From: Vibrio mediterranei
Lineage (GTDB): Bacteria > Pseudomonadota > Gammaproteobacteria > Enterobacterales > Vibrionaceae
Assembly: GCF_900088415.1 (NCBI RefSeq)
Contig: NZ_FLLQ01000006.1
Coordinates: 1 to 64,000, forward strand
DNA: 64,000 nt
Reading direction: 5' to 3'
A program made the translations under genes and the position numbers. This document shows, piece after piece, positions 6,226 to 15,906 of the stretch. How positions within the stretch are numbered: the first letter of the stretch is position 1; every line of letters starts with the position of its first letter. The notes under the pieces were generated by a model that searched no databases, was not told where the DNA came from, and saw only the letters and a program-made list of their open reading frames with translations.

Positions 6226-8928
6226 ATGTTTAAGTTAAAAGGTTATCAACAACGTGCCGTTGATGTGATGCAATCTTTCCTATCTCACTGCCTCAGCAGT
6301 GAAAGTGTTGAAAATGCGTATAAGTTAGCTCTGGAAGAACAAGAACTCCCTTCACACGCTTACCGTGATTATGGTTTCGAGCAAGTCCCGTACTTTTGTA
6401 TGCGTATTCCAACGGGCGGTGGTAAAACAGTTCTTGGCTCATATGCTATTGAAGTTGCTGCTCGTCATTATCTAGAGACCGAAGCTCCTATTGCTCTATG
6501 GCTAGTCCCAAGCATCACGATTCGCGAGCAAACAGTAGAAGCGTTAAAAACGCCGGGTCATCCTTATCGTGAAAAGCTTGATGCTGCTTTCAATCGACAA
6601 GTTCTGGTGCTCGATATTGATGAAGTGACTCAAATACGTCCACAAGACTTAGGTAGCAAGGCGATTGTAGTGGTATCGACTTTAGCTAACTTGAGAGTTT
6701 CCGACACCTCTGGACGCAAAGTTTACGCTTATCACGAAAACTTTGAGCCGCACTTTGCCAAGATTCCTGCAAACCACCCATCCTTGCCGTTGCTGGAGAG
6801 GGTTTCTGAGGCTGATGTACAAGAGAACGGTTTGAGCAGTCGTGAAATTGGTAATATCAAATTCTCTTTTGCCAACCTATTAGCTCTATATCGGCCAGTT
6901 GTGATCGTGGATGAAGCTCATAATGCTCGTACCAGCTTAACCTTTGATACGTTGAGACGAGTCCATCCTGCCGCTGTCATTGAGTTTACCGCTACACCAA
7001 ACACCACTAGCGCAAACGGTAGTAACGTTCTGTTTCATGTTTCAGCTTCCGAACTGAAAGCCGAAGAGATGATTAAATTGCCGATTGTTTTGACGGAACA
7101 TCAGAATTGGCAAGATGCTGTTCAGGATGCTGTGATCACTCGTAACAAACTTCAGACGGATGCTCAAAAAGACGAAGACTACATCCGCCCCATAGCCTTG
7201 TTCCAAGCTGAAAACAAAAATGGCGAGGTGACTGTCGAGTTACTTAGAGATCATCTTATAAATCAGCTTAACATTGATGAAGATAAGATTGCGGTCGCAA
7301 CAGGTAGCCAGCGAGAGCTAGATGGAATTAACCTGTTCGATCAAAACTGCCCGATTGAATACATCATTACCATCGAAGCACTTAAAGAGGGTTGGGACTG
7401 TTCCTTTGCCTACGTATTTTGCTCGGTGAAGCAAGTATCTTCCAGTAAAGATGCTGAACAGTTACTTGGCCGTGTACTGCGTATGCCTTACGCCCGCCGT
7501 CGAACCATTGAAGATTTGAACCGTGCTTATGCGCATCTTGCGACGTCGAAGTTTGCAAAAGCAGCTCAAGAGCTGACGGATAAGCTCATCGCTATGGGTT
7601 TTGAGGAAATGGAGATCGCCGCATTTTTACGTGAGCAAGCTCCGACGGGTGGTCAAGGGGATCTATTCGGTGGTGAGCCGGAGCAACCTCAAGTAAAACC
7701 GACACCACCTCCTGCTATTGTTGTAGAGGTTGAGGATTTACCCGATCTAACAGAACTTTCTGAGTCAGAGAAGAAGCAGATCACGATGACTCGTGATGAG
7801 CAAACTGACACTGCGGTAGTCAAAGTAACAGGCGAAGTCTCACCAAGCATACAAAAAGTGCTAACGAAGCACGTAAAAGCGGGGAAGAAGCGTCAAGCCT
7901 TTGAACGTGATGTTCGAGTGCACAATCAGGCAATCGAAGCTACGAAAGCACCATCAGAACGTGGTGAAAAGTTCGGCTCACTTCCTTATCTATGTATGCT
8001 GGAGCAAGGAGAGCTGGAGCTGGTTGAATCAGAAGTTTTTCTTCATGCGCACAGCTGGAATCTGCTCGACTACCCAGCAGAGTTAACCAACTTTGTAATG
8101 AACGAGACTAGCAATAGTTTTGCGATTGACATGGACGGTAAGTCTCTCACTTATAAGGTTGCCGATCAAAAGGAAGTCATCGCTTTCAACCAAGGCTTTA
8201 TTGACGTTACAGAGCAAGATCTCGTCCGCTGGCTAGACAGGGAGTTGCGACAACCAGATGTTCTTCAGCATCAACTTGTTGGCTTCTTGGGTCGTCTAGT
8301 CAAAAATTTGCTTCAAAAGCCTAACTTGACCCTTACAGCTTTGGTCCGCAATAAGTTCCCATTGGCCCGTGCTATACGAGATCTTATCCGTTTGTACCGA
8401 AAGCAAGCTCAGCGAGCTGGATATCAAGCGTGTTTGTTCGGTGCTGAAAGTACAGCGTGTGTATCCGATGAATTCATGTACCACTTCGAGCCGAGCCACT
8501 ACCCATCTCGTCCGCCTTATTATTCTGGTCGCTACAAATTCCAGAAACATTACTTTCCGCAGAATCTTATTGAGGATCTGAAAGCTACTGGTGAGGAATA
8601 CGAGTGTGCCAAAGCCATAGATGGCCTACCGGAGGTAAAACATTGGATTCGCAACTTAGTACGCCGAGATCAAGCTTCATTCTGGTTACCGCTGGCACAT
8701 AACAAGTTTTACCCAGACTTTGTATGTGAGCTTAACGATGGTCGGATGCTAGTTGTTGAGTACAAAGGTGAAGCTTATGTAACTAACGATGACTCAGCAG
8801 AAAAGCGTGCCATTGGTGATAAATGGGCAGAACTGAGCAATGGGAAATGCCTGTTCATTATGGCTGTTGAACAAGACGGGCAAGGCCGAGATGTTCGCCA
8901 GCAGATCCAAGCGTTAATTTCAAATTAA
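6226..8928 (+). CDS. res: Type III restriction enzyme helicase-nuclease subunit (Res)
   Basis: A 900-residue ATP-dependent restriction subunit. It shows SF2 motifs: PTGGGKT (about 63-70), VDEAHNAR, FTATPNTT, LKEGWDCSF and QLLGRVLRMPYA. A C-terminal PD-(D/E)xK endonuclease core reads YPDF (P830, D831) and VVEYKG (E845, K847). All key residues are present, so the enzyme should be active. It would translocate or switch on DNA with the Mod subunit and cut unmodified invading DNA. A Pro-rich linker (about 490-505) separates the helicase from the C-terminal portion. Length and layout match the family. A hairpin terminator candidate follows 20 bases after the stop. Confidence 0.93.
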   Translation: MFKLKGYQQRAVDVMQSFLSHCLSSESVENAYKLALEEQELPSHAYRDYGFEQVPYFCMRIPTGGGKTVLGSYAIEVAARHYLETEAPIALWLVPSITIREQTVEALKTPGHPYREKLDAAFNRQVLVLDIDEVTQIRPQDLGSKAIVVVSTLANLRVSDTSGRKVYAYHENFEPHFAKIPANHPSLPLLERVSEADVQENGLSSREIGNIKFSFANLLALYRPVVIVDEAHNARTSLTFDTLRRVHPAAVIEFTATPNTTSANGSNVLFHVSASELKAEEMIKLPIVLTEHQNWQDAVQDAVITRNKLQTDAQKDEDYIRPIALFQAENKNGEVTVELLRDHLINQLNIDEDKIAVATGSQRELDGINLFDQNCPIEYIITIEALKEGWDCSFAYVFCSVKQVSSSKDAEQLLGRVLRMPYARRRTIEDLNRAYAHLATSKFAKAAQELTDKLIAMGFEEMEIAAFLREQAPTGGQGDLFGGEPEQPQVKPTPPPAIVVEVEDLPDLTELSESEKKQITMTRDEQTDTAVVKVTGEVSPSIQKVLTKHVKAGKKRQAFERDVRVHNQAIEATKAPSERGEKFGSLPYLCMLEQGELELVESEVFLHAHSWNLLDYPAELTNFVMNETSNSFAIDMDGKSLTYKVADQKEVIAFNQGFIDVTEQDLVRWLDRELRQPDVLQHQLVGFLGRLVKNLLQKPNLTLTALVRNKFPLARAIRDLIRLYRKQAQRAGYQACLFGAESTACVSDEFMYHFEPSHYPSRPPYYSGRYKFQKHYFPQNLIEDLKATGEEYECAKAIDGLPEVKHWIRNLVRRDQASFWLPLAHNKFYPDFVCELNDGRMLVVEYKGEAYVTNDDSAEKRAIGDKWAELSNGKCLFIMAVEQDGQGRDVRQQIQALISN

Positions 8929-8948
8929 ACGGAGATACCTGTAGTTAT

Positions 8949-8977
8949 TTGAGGAATTCTTTACTCGGATTCCTCAA
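8949..8977. terminator. Hairpin between res and the recombinase operon
   Basis: TTGAGGAAT (8949-8957) pairs with ATTCCTCAA (8969-8977) across an 11-base loop, followed by a short T-rich stretch. It sits between two converging operons and could stop transcription from either side. The U-tract is weak. Confidence 0.5.
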
Positions 8978-9066
8978 TTTCTATGACTAAATATGCAAAT
9001 GGAAAATAATCGATGAAACTGATTTTTGTCCAGAAACGAGTTACATGACCGCTTGGTGATGGGCTT

Positions 9067-10437
9067 TTACTGTGACGAAGATACAATGCTTTTATCTATA
9101 TCAGATTGAAAAGCTCCCAATAGTTTCTTCATCTCACCGAGTGCTGCGGTAGGCGTTAACTCCTTCCTTGCTATCTGCTCTTCTAACAACTCAATCTGAC
9201 GCTTTGCCAAATCAACACTCGACTTTAGAGATACTGCATTATAAACCTCTGTGTAGCCGTGAATATCTGCAAATGCGAGATCAATATAAGTATCTAAAGA
9301 GCTAAGATTCGTATGACCTGTCCACTGCTGAAGCTGCATTTTAAACGTTTGTGTGTGAAGTAAGTGCTTTCGGAAATCGTCCTTATCATTCACTTCTTTA
9401 GTTGCAAGAATAAGCTCTTTGAGCTTATCTGTTATAAATGCGTGTCTCCATAAGTGCGGGTGTAACTCTCCCTCGATACCAAGCTCTCTTTTCCATGAGT
9501 TCATGTACGTTGTCCATGAATCTGCGGACAAGCGTAGACCTGTTTTTAAGCTGACAAATAGGTAGTCATGCTGACCTTTCTTCTTTCTCAGGACTTTCTT
9601 ACGAACTTTAATGTAATCCGCTATCACAGATAACAAAAGATGTGGAACAGGTATCTTTCGAGTGGCATTGTCGTCTTTACGTTTTAAAGTGGTAAGCGTG
9701 AGCATACCTGTGCGCCTAGCTTCCTCGTAATCAGTCAATTTGATTAAATGAAGCTCCGATACACGAGCACCTAATTGCTCCATTGCTGTATATAACGCCA
9801 TATCCCTTCTGCGCTTATCTTTATTTTTCTGGGTCTTTATAAACTCCCAAACACGCAAGGCATCATCTTCTGAAACAGGGTGACGTTTCTTTATCTCGTC
9901 TTTAGTTGGTACAGCAGAATGCGTAATTTTAGTGCCTTCAATGAACCCTTTATAGCCTTCCTGTTTGCGTTTGTAATGCTTCTCAAGTATCTGAATTGAG
10001 TTACTTTTATCTTTGCCAATGAAAGCACTCAAATCATGAAACTCTTGGATAAACTGCAAAAAATCCAAACAGGTATGCGCAATCTTTATAACGGAGTTAT
10101 TCTTGCGTTTTAGTTCGCCAAGTGGTGTTCTCTCCGCCTGTAATGATTGAACGAAAAGAGTGAATGTTGCATCAGTAAGTTGACTAAATTGGCTCAATAA
10201 TGGCTGTTTTTCAATAAAGTGAACCAAGTGGATGATATCGTGGGCATATCCTCGAATAGTGTCACTTTTTAAGTTTCTCACAATCAAACTGTGGATGTAG
10301 GCATTGGCCTCATAGCAAGGAGTATGATTACTGTAGGTTACGAAAGGAATATCCAGTGGCTTACGAAAGACAAGCTTCCCATCAAACCCAAGATGACTCC
10401 ATTGCTCAAAGTTTTTAAGCTTACGAACCGCCATCAT
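9067..10437 (-). CDS. Tyrosine recombinase (island integrase)
   Basis: A 456-residue site-specific recombinase with a complete active site: R225 (LGARVSEL), the beta-hairpin Lys at about 252-254 (LKRKDD), H328 and R331 (HPHLWRHAF), H375 (WTGHTNLSS) and the nucleophile Y384 (LDTYID). An N-terminal core-binding domain occupies roughly residues 35-160. A helical tail (about 405-445) follows the catalytic tyrosine. It is the last gene of a four-gene minus-strand operon and overlaps the preceding gene by 4 bases (ATGA type). It should cut and join the island ends, probably together with the two larger recombinase-like proteins. Confidence 0.9.
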   Translation of the reverse strand: MMAVRKLKNFEQWSHLGFDGKLVFRKPLDIPFVTYSNHTPCYEANAYIHSLIVRNLKSDTIRGYAHDIIHLVHFIEKQPLLSQFSQLTDATFTLFVQSLQAERTPLGELKRKNNSVIKIAHTCLDFLQFIQEFHDLSAFIGKDKSNSIQILEKHYKRKQEGYKGFIEGTKITHSAVPTKDEIKKRHPVSEDDALRVWEFIKTQKNKDKRRRDMALYTAMEQLGARVSELHLIKLTDYEEARRTGMLTLTTLKRKDDNATRKIPVPHLLLSVIADYIKVRKKVLRKKKGQHDYLFVSLKTGLRLSADSWTTYMNSWKRELGIEGELHPHLWRHAFITDKLKELILATKEVNDKDDFRKHLLHTQTFKMQLQQWTGHTNLSSLDTYIDLAFADIHGYTEVYNAVSLKSSVDLAKRQIELLEEQIARKELTPTAALGEMKKLLGAFQSDIDKSIVSSSQ

Positions 10438-10964
10438 AGCTCTCCATTCAAAGTGAAGTTCATCTGCGCTTCAATCTTCCTATTGTGCTCTCGATAAAGC
10501 TCCTGTCGTTCTTCTACTGTACCTTCATGATTCGCTAGTTGCTTTAATCTAGAACGCAACTCTGAAACCATAACGGTCAGTAAAGAATTGCTGCGCTGCG
10601 CTGCATCCAGTTCCAATTCAAGCTCAGAAACTTTGTGCTTTAAACCCACGACGGTTTGCTTGTTGCCTTTGGAAGCTTTCTCATCGAGACGTGCAGCCTC
10701 TATCGCCAGTTTTGCATTTATACGAAGTTCATCTAATGATAAGAAGCCTCTTTCCAGAAGTGATTCTGAGATGCTTTTGACCGTGTTTAATGAGCATGAT
10801 GCGATATTACGCTCTTGATTCTGGTATTTAGCGATACCAGATTGAGACTTGAGCGCCTTTAATAGTTCTTCGTCATTTTTAAACTCAGTTGGGGCTGTGA
10901 TGATTTCCTTCAACAGCTTTTCTGTTTCAAGTATTTTCGTTTGGTTTTTCTCTAAAACTTTCAT
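10434..10964 (-). CDS. Small coiled-coil protein of the recombinase operon
   Basis: A 176-residue product. The ATG at 10964 is chosen because GAGGAG lies seven bases upstream; a TTG at 10979 would overlap that site. The N-terminal half is helical and basic. Residues about 95-150 form a heptad-like coiled coil (LKHKVSELELELDAAQRSNS and on). No catalytic motif is seen. Known parallel: multi-recombinase elements such as Tn554 encode a small non-catalytic helper (TnpC) beside two recombinases. A DNA-bending or architectural role is therefore likely but inferred. Overlap with the integrase start implies coupled translation. Confidence 0.75.
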   Translation of the reverse strand: MKVLEKNQTKILETEKLLKEIITAPTEFKNDEELLKALKSQSGIAKYQNQERNIASCSLNTVKSISESLLERGFLSLDELRINAKLAIEAARLDEKASKGNKQTVVGLKHKVSELELELDAAQRSNSLLTVMVSELRSRLKQLANHEGTVEERQELYREHNRKIEAQMNFTLNGEL

Positions 10965-10975
10965 TGTCCCACTCC

Positions 10976-13387
10976 TCAATCAAGGTCTTTGATTTTTAAA
11001 ATTAGATTAAAGGTTTGAGTTGTATTTCCATCAGCATCTTCAATGGTAAAGAACTCTGGCTCAAGCGTGATTCGACCTTCTTCTAAAAGCTGAATAACCT
11101 CTGTTTCAATGTCCTGCTCTTTTTGAAGTTGGTTAATATGAGGGACGGTTAGATAAGACTCATCATCGTAATCTTCTGCTGCCTCACTCACTGATTCTAT
11201 AGTGACTGGTATTGAGCTATCACCTGTCAGGCGTTCTGCAATGATTTTACGAACCTCTTCTATTCCGTCGAGCTTGGCAAGCTCAGAAGTGAAATCGACC
11301 ACACCACGAACAATCACGCTAGCTTTAGCCCCATTTAGTACCGCCCCAGTTTCCGATTCAGATATATAGTGATATAGATGTTCCATGTCTGAATGTCCGA
11401 GCATCCAGCGCAGAGCATCCATGCCATCAAATCCCTTAGACCAGAAGAACACCATAGAAAAAAAGCGTCTCAATTGGTGCTGACGGACATAATTACGGCG
11501 AAACTCACCGTTGTCGTACTCCACCAAGTCCGTTTCTAAGTAATCGCATAAAGAATCAAGGTGCGCATTATATGTCATGTGAGCAACCTGACTTAACTGC
11601 GAGCGATTTGAATTAAGGTTGTTAAACAAAGATAACTTTCCTTTGCATAACTCCAACTCACTCGCTTTGATGTTAAATTGCTCCAGTTGCCAAATGAACC
11701 TTGCGATAGATAAGGGAATTGGTCTTTCTATTGTTGCGTTCACCCCTTTTGAGCCCGTTTTTTTTACCTTAAATATCAGGTTGTACTCTGTTTTTGCACC
11801 CGCTTCTGAAAAGGGACTTACATTAGGTGAAAGGTTGCCATGTGACTTCAACTTGATTAATTCATCTTGTCTTCGAGCCATGATTGCACCCACTAAGACT
11901 TGTATTGCGCCTTGCAGTACAGAGAACAAATCAAACAAGCTCTCATTAGCTCGAATCCGCTCAAAGCGGCTTTCCACACTTTCTGCAAAGGCTTGAATCT
12001 GCTTTACTCCTTTTTTAAGGTATTCACTACTCAGACAGTTGATTGCCTCCGCTTGAAACCAGTACCCTTGCTCCGAAGTAGACATCTCTCGATGCAACTC
12101 TTCATTCCAAGTTAGAGTGTGTTGATGGGGGCGGAGTGTGTTGGAGTTTTTTGCCGCAGATTTACTTCTTGCTTTAGATAGCAGTGTTAATGTTTCATCC
12201 AATAAAGTAACAGCGCCTTCCTCTATAGGTAGATGCTCTTTGGCAAACTCATAGCACTGACGAATTAAATTAAACACAAAAGTAGGCGGCAAGGTGCGAG
12301 TGCGCCCTGCTTTTTTAAAGCTAACTAACTGGCTAATGTGACCTGAACTGACACGCTCGAACAAGATTGAAGGGTTTGCCGTATCTTCACGCTCAAGGTT
12401 GGTATGAATCAATCGAATTGCTTCAATATATACTGAGATAGTCTTTTGATTCGTGCCTGTTGAGGTGTCTTTATTCTCAACAGCTCGATACTCTGAGTTT
12501 CGCCTTGGCGCTTTGAGGTGAAGTTCTGCGTAGTTGGGAATATTGATGTCGTGGTAAAGCATCTTACCTTTAAACAACAGCTCACCCAGCACAGCACCGC
12601 TGCCAGTGTATTTTCTGGCACCTCCACTTTGATAATAACCTTGTTCAAAAAGCCAAGCGCACGCCTTCTCTCTCTCTGCTAGAAATAAGAAACTTTCATC
12701 TTGCGTAATGTCTTGTGTAACGTAGGGGAAATTTTCTTTAAATGTTTGTGCGTCCGTATCAGAAATGCTTTGAGAAGCGTTATTAAGTAATACATTAGTA
12801 TGTTTATCAATTTCATACACACCTTGAAAACTTCCGTGCTTGGCGAATTTCGTCAAGATGTTCAACCAGAAGTCATCATTCACATTAAGAAGGTGATATT
12901 TTGCTAACTTCAACTCTTTCGAGTGTAGTAAGACCGCATTGATGAGAGCGATAACTTTGTTAACTTTTTGATAAGCCGTTATTGGACTGATAATCTTCCC
13001 ACCGTTTTCAAGTGGATTATCTGCTGCCGTAATCCAGTATTTAAAGCTGTTTAACAGCTTTTGGTGTTTTTTATCCGTGAGTTTCTTACCGTCATCTAAG
13101 TACACCGTGTCCCAATGTATCGTTTTTGGTTTTTTGCCAAATGTTAGTACCCACTTGTTTTCAGAAAAGCTGGATTCTAACCATTCGGGCTGTCGGTCAT
13201 CGTAACCGTAGATGCCAGTATGGATATTCGTGATAATATCTAATGCTCGATAGTCATCATTTGCTACTGAAAAATTGATAATATCTTCAAGAGTCTCAGC
13301 ATTTAAACCATTTAGAACTGAATGGTCTTCCACGATCTTTTCAATGAGGTCAGCAATAGAGGAATTGTCGATAGCAACACTTAACAT
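10976..13387 (-). CDS. Large tyrosine-recombinase-like protein
   Basis: An 803-residue protein whose C-terminal third carries a tyrosine-recombinase catalytic pattern: Arg in MARRQDELIKL, candidate Lys in FKVKKTG, HQLRR for the H-x-x-R box, then MLGHSDMEHLYHYI for the second His and Tyr. About 480 residues precede this domain, far more than in a simple integrase, and I recognise no domain there. The last 100 residues are acidic. It overlaps the upstream gene by 7 bases and has AAGGGG as a ribosome-binding site. It probably acts with its two operon partners in excision and integration. Confidence 0.82.
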   Translation of the reverse strand: MLSVAIDNSSIADLIEKIVEDHSVLNGLNAETLEDIINFSVANDDYRALDIITNIHTGIYGYDDRQPEWLESSFSENKWVLTFGKKPKTIHWDTVYLDDGKKLTDKKHQKLLNSFKYWITAADNPLENGGKIISPITAYQKVNKVIALINAVLLHSKELKLAKYHLLNVNDDFWLNILTKFAKHGSFQGVYEIDKHTNVLLNNASQSISDTDAQTFKENFPYVTQDITQDESFLFLAEREKACAWLFEQGYYQSGGARKYTGSGAVLGELLFKGKMLYHDINIPNYAELHLKAPRRNSEYRAVENKDTSTGTNQKTISVYIEAIRLIHTNLEREDTANPSILFERVSSGHISQLVSFKKAGRTRTLPPTFVFNLIRQCYEFAKEHLPIEEGAVTLLDETLTLLSKARSKSAAKNSNTLRPHQHTLTWNEELHREMSTSEQGYWFQAEAINCLSSEYLKKGVKQIQAFAESVESRFERIRANESLFDLFSVLQGAIQVLVGAIMARRQDELIKLKSHGNLSPNVSPFSEAGAKTEYNLIFKVKKTGSKGVNATIERPIPLSIARFIWQLEQFNIKASELELCKGKLSLFNNLNSNRSQLSQVAHMTYNAHLDSLCDYLETDLVEYDNGEFRRNYVRQHQLRRFFSMVFFWSKGFDGMDALRWMLGHSDMEHLYHYISESETGAVLNGAKASVIVRGVVDFTSELAKLDGIEEVRKIIAERLTGDSSIPVTIESVSEAAEDYDDESYLTVPHINQLQKEQDIETEVIQLLEEGRITLEPEFFTIEDADGNTTQTFNLILKIKDLD

Positions 13388-15723
13388 AGCAGCGCCCCCT
13401 TAATCGAGTTAGTATCTAGTGTGTTATTGGTTGCAATATCAAGCATTTCCATCAAATCATCATCCGCACTATGCTTGCCTGAACTCAGGGTATCTAAAAC
13501 AAACACCGCTGATTGATACCAGTGAGCAACAATATCTAAAAAAGATTCCTCATCATCGCTACTCTCAACAACAAAGCGTATCGCCATCAACAACTGCAAA
13601 AGTGATGTCGATATAGTGTATGTTAACTGGTTAAACCCTAACGATTCTGAAACTTCACTGTCAGCAGTCGTCTGCTGAGTAAAACCATGATCGAAGTGCT
13701 CTGGAATGTTGCTTATGCCGTGATTACTCAAGAACTCCTCAATGTCTTGAGCGCTCATGTTCACAGCATCAAGTCGATGCACTGAATCTTTCATGGCTTC
13801 AAGTAAAATAGCGTTCTGGAACTGACGTATCCAACGTGCATTAAAGAAGTCCATTAACGGCTTAGGAATGTAAGATGTCAGTAGGTTTGCATCCTTCTTT
13901 TCATGACCAAGCGCCTCGGCAACAGCATCCATTGAACGTGTTTCCAAATAAATTTGAAAGCCTCGGTGTCGTCTAATGGAACGTAACGAATGGATATCGG
14001 AAATGGCTTGGGCATCTTCCAAGGTTATGTCGCTGCTCTTATCAAAGAGTGTTTCACTTTGAAGCCAATTATAAAAATCATTTGCTGCATGAAGAGTGTT
14101 ATTGAGATTGCTTGGACGTATCACATTGGTAGCGGTTGCAGTCAAAATCATCTTTCGCCAATTCACATTCCCTTTTTGCTTCAGGTATTCACGGCTCATA
14201 CGAGTATGCTGTATCAGGAACTCAACTATAGATTTAGAAAACTCATTGAGCACTACTTCTTGCTGCGCATTGGTAGAACCTTTGCGTGATTTGTAACTGA
14301 CCGCAATGTGCTGATTACCAACTTGCTTATAACCCACCATATTGCCATTTACATCAAATAAGTCCCATTCTGCTAACCAAGAAGGGGTTATTAGAGGATG
14401 CTCCATCACAAGAAGCGTCAAAAGAACATTCAACGTTGATTTGGTTGGCAAATTTAACTCTGTGTTGAGCTGGCGAGCATCACCGTGAAACCCCAAAAAG
14501 TTTAAATAGCCAATGTCTTTTGCAGCGATGCCATGTGCATAAAAGGTTGCTACTGTATTGTCTAACTTATCTGCACCGACAAGGTTGTGGTATTGAGGGT
14601 TATTGCTATTACTACTCAGTGGTTTGACTGAACCTGTGCTCTGAAATGCTTTATTTCTCTTCTCTTGCTCTAAAAGCTCATAAAATTTCAAGAGACACAC
14701 ATGCCTGATATGCTCCATGTCTCCATCTACACGTTGCTTAATAATTGAAACAGCCTCTTCATTTTTAATTTTGAGTGGAATGTTAGCAAACCATCGAAGG
14801 TTTTCTGGCTGCGTAGCATTGCCGCCAATTGAAAAGGTGGGTGCTTCATCTTTTGGGTCTTTCCAGTCTGGAACGATGAATGGTTTGTGAGGCTCAGCAA
14901 AAACACCCGTGTTGATAAAGCACTCGGTATAATAGTTAATGGTAGCTTTCCACTTAGCATGAAAACCTTTTGGGCAGTTATGGGCTGCTTGAGAGCGCAC
15001 AAATAGCACTTTAAACACCTTATGGAAAAGTAGCTGTACATAATTACGACTTAGAAGGGTTTCTATTGTTAGTCCGTCTCGGTCGTTATAAACCGTGGCG
15101 ATGCCCACAAAGAGTCTTTTGAGTTCATTTAATGCCCTGCTCAAAGATGATGATTTTTGTGTAAAAGCATAATTTTTAAGGGCTAGATGAACCTTGTTTG
15201 TAAACGCCTCGCCAAAATTAACATAAAGCGTATCCAGGTGCGCCTCATGTTCCTTGCCTTCTTTTGATAGCACCTGCCAACCATTAAGGTAGTCAGATTT
15301 TGATTTATCTATATTAAGCTCTCTGAACTGAGCTAGACAGGCCGAAGCGTCTTCTGTGATTGTTGAATGCGAAAGGTTTACTTCATTAAGGGTAAGATGC
15401 TTATCTTGCGCAATGTAGCGGAAAAGGATTTTGAGTTGATTACCAATATTATATCTATGATTGATAGTGGTATCATCATAGTTATAAACAAAGCCAATGA
15501 GCGACTGGAAGTGTGCATTAAGTGAGCTTGAATCATTCAGTATTTCCAATGCACTGTAGTTACCTTGTTTAACCAAGTAGCAGTAAGCTGCATAAGGATT
15601 CAATGTTGATTGTATAAATCTTGGGGAGACTGAGGATTCAGCAGCAAGCGCTAGGTAGTTAGAGTATTCGACTGACAGTGCAGTTTTTAATAAAGAAAGC
15701 TCATTTAGTTTTTTTGTATTCAC
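13381..15723 (-). CDS. Large tyrosine-recombinase-like protein, active site apparently incomplete
   Basis: A 780-residue first gene of the recombinase operon. GTG at 15723 is preferred because GAGG lies seven bases before it; TTG at 15729 is an alternative. The C-terminal domain has recombinase-like boxes: HSLRSIRRHRG (H-x-x-R) and EALGHEKKDANLLTSYI (His and Tyr). In the region where box I should lie (ITPSWLAEWDLFDVNG), the usual Arg is not evident, so strand exchange by this subunit alone is doubtful. The N-terminal 450 residues are unassigned. Its promoter region holds three TGACAAC motifs. Confidence 0.78.
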   Translation of the reverse strand: MNTKKLNELSLLKTALSVEYSNYLALAAESSVSPRFIQSTLNPYAAYCYLVKQGNYSALEILNDSSSLNAHFQSLIGFVYNYDDTTINHRYNIGNQLKILFRYIAQDKHLTLNEVNLSHSTITEDASACLAQFRELNIDKSKSDYLNGWQVLSKEGKEHEAHLDTLYVNFGEAFTNKVHLALKNYAFTQKSSSLSRALNELKRLFVGIATVYNDRDGLTIETLLSRNYVQLLFHKVFKVLFVRSQAAHNCPKGFHAKWKATINYYTECFINTGVFAEPHKPFIVPDWKDPKDEAPTFSIGGNATQPENLRWFANIPLKIKNEEAVSIIKQRVDGDMEHIRHVCLLKFYELLEQEKRNKAFQSTGSVKPLSSNSNNPQYHNLVGADKLDNTVATFYAHGIAAKDIGYLNFLGFHGDARQLNTELNLPTKSTLNVLLTLLVMEHPLITPSWLAEWDLFDVNGNMVGYKQVGNQHIAVSYKSRKGSTNAQQEVVLNEFSKSIVEFLIQHTRMSREYLKQKGNVNWRKMILTATATNVIRPSNLNNTLHAANDFYNWLQSETLFDKSSDITLEDAQAISDIHSLRSIRRHRGFQIYLETRSMDAVAEALGHEKKDANLLTSYIPKPLMDFFNARWIRQFQNAILLEAMKDSVHRLDAVNMSAQDIEEFLSNHGISNIPEHFDHGFTQQTTADSEVSESLGFNQLTYTISTSLLQLLMAIRFVVESSDDEESFLDIVAHWYQSAVFVLDTLSSGKHSADDDLMEMLDIATNNTLDTNSIKGALLC

Positions 15724-15740
15724 AACCAAACCTCATAAAT

Positions 15741-15783
15741 TGACAACTAATAGATACACTAGTTGTCAGAGTGATTGTTGTCA
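15741..15783. repeat. Three TGACAAC motifs at the island edge
   Basis: TGACAAC occurs at 15741-15747 and in inverted orientation at 15762-15768 and 15777-15783. The first two form the inverted repeat GACAACTA...TAGTTGTC (15742-15749, 15760-15767). They lie just upstream of the first recombinase gene, where an attachment core, recombinase arm sites or an autoregulatory operator would be expected. Which of these applies cannot be decided from one end alone. Confidence 0.5.
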
Positions 15784-15906
15784 AAGTAAATAAAGTGCAC
15801 TAAAAAGCATCCAAGGTATTCATATTTAAAAACTTAATATGATTTTGATTATTTTTAGTCATTAGGATTACGGGCAACACATATTGAAAAAGTAGAACCA
15901 AAAACA

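Larger units (their letters stand above)
1..15783. mobile_element. Defence-type genomic island, right part (left end outside window)
   Basis: Seen: a block of accessory genes (XRE repressor, helicase module, orphan small genes, type III restriction-modification) ends in four adjacent minus-strand genes, of which three have tyrosine-recombinase signature residues. From 15907 onward the genes are ordinary chromosomal regulators and metabolic genes. Known: islands of this layout carry recombinases at one end and defence cargo inside, for example the Gamma-Mobile-Trio islands described in Vibrio and the tnpA-tnpB-tnpC set of Tn554. Inference: the right boundary lies between 15723 and 15907. I found no second copy of a terminal repeat inside the window, so the exact ends are not fixed. 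Confidence 0.55.
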
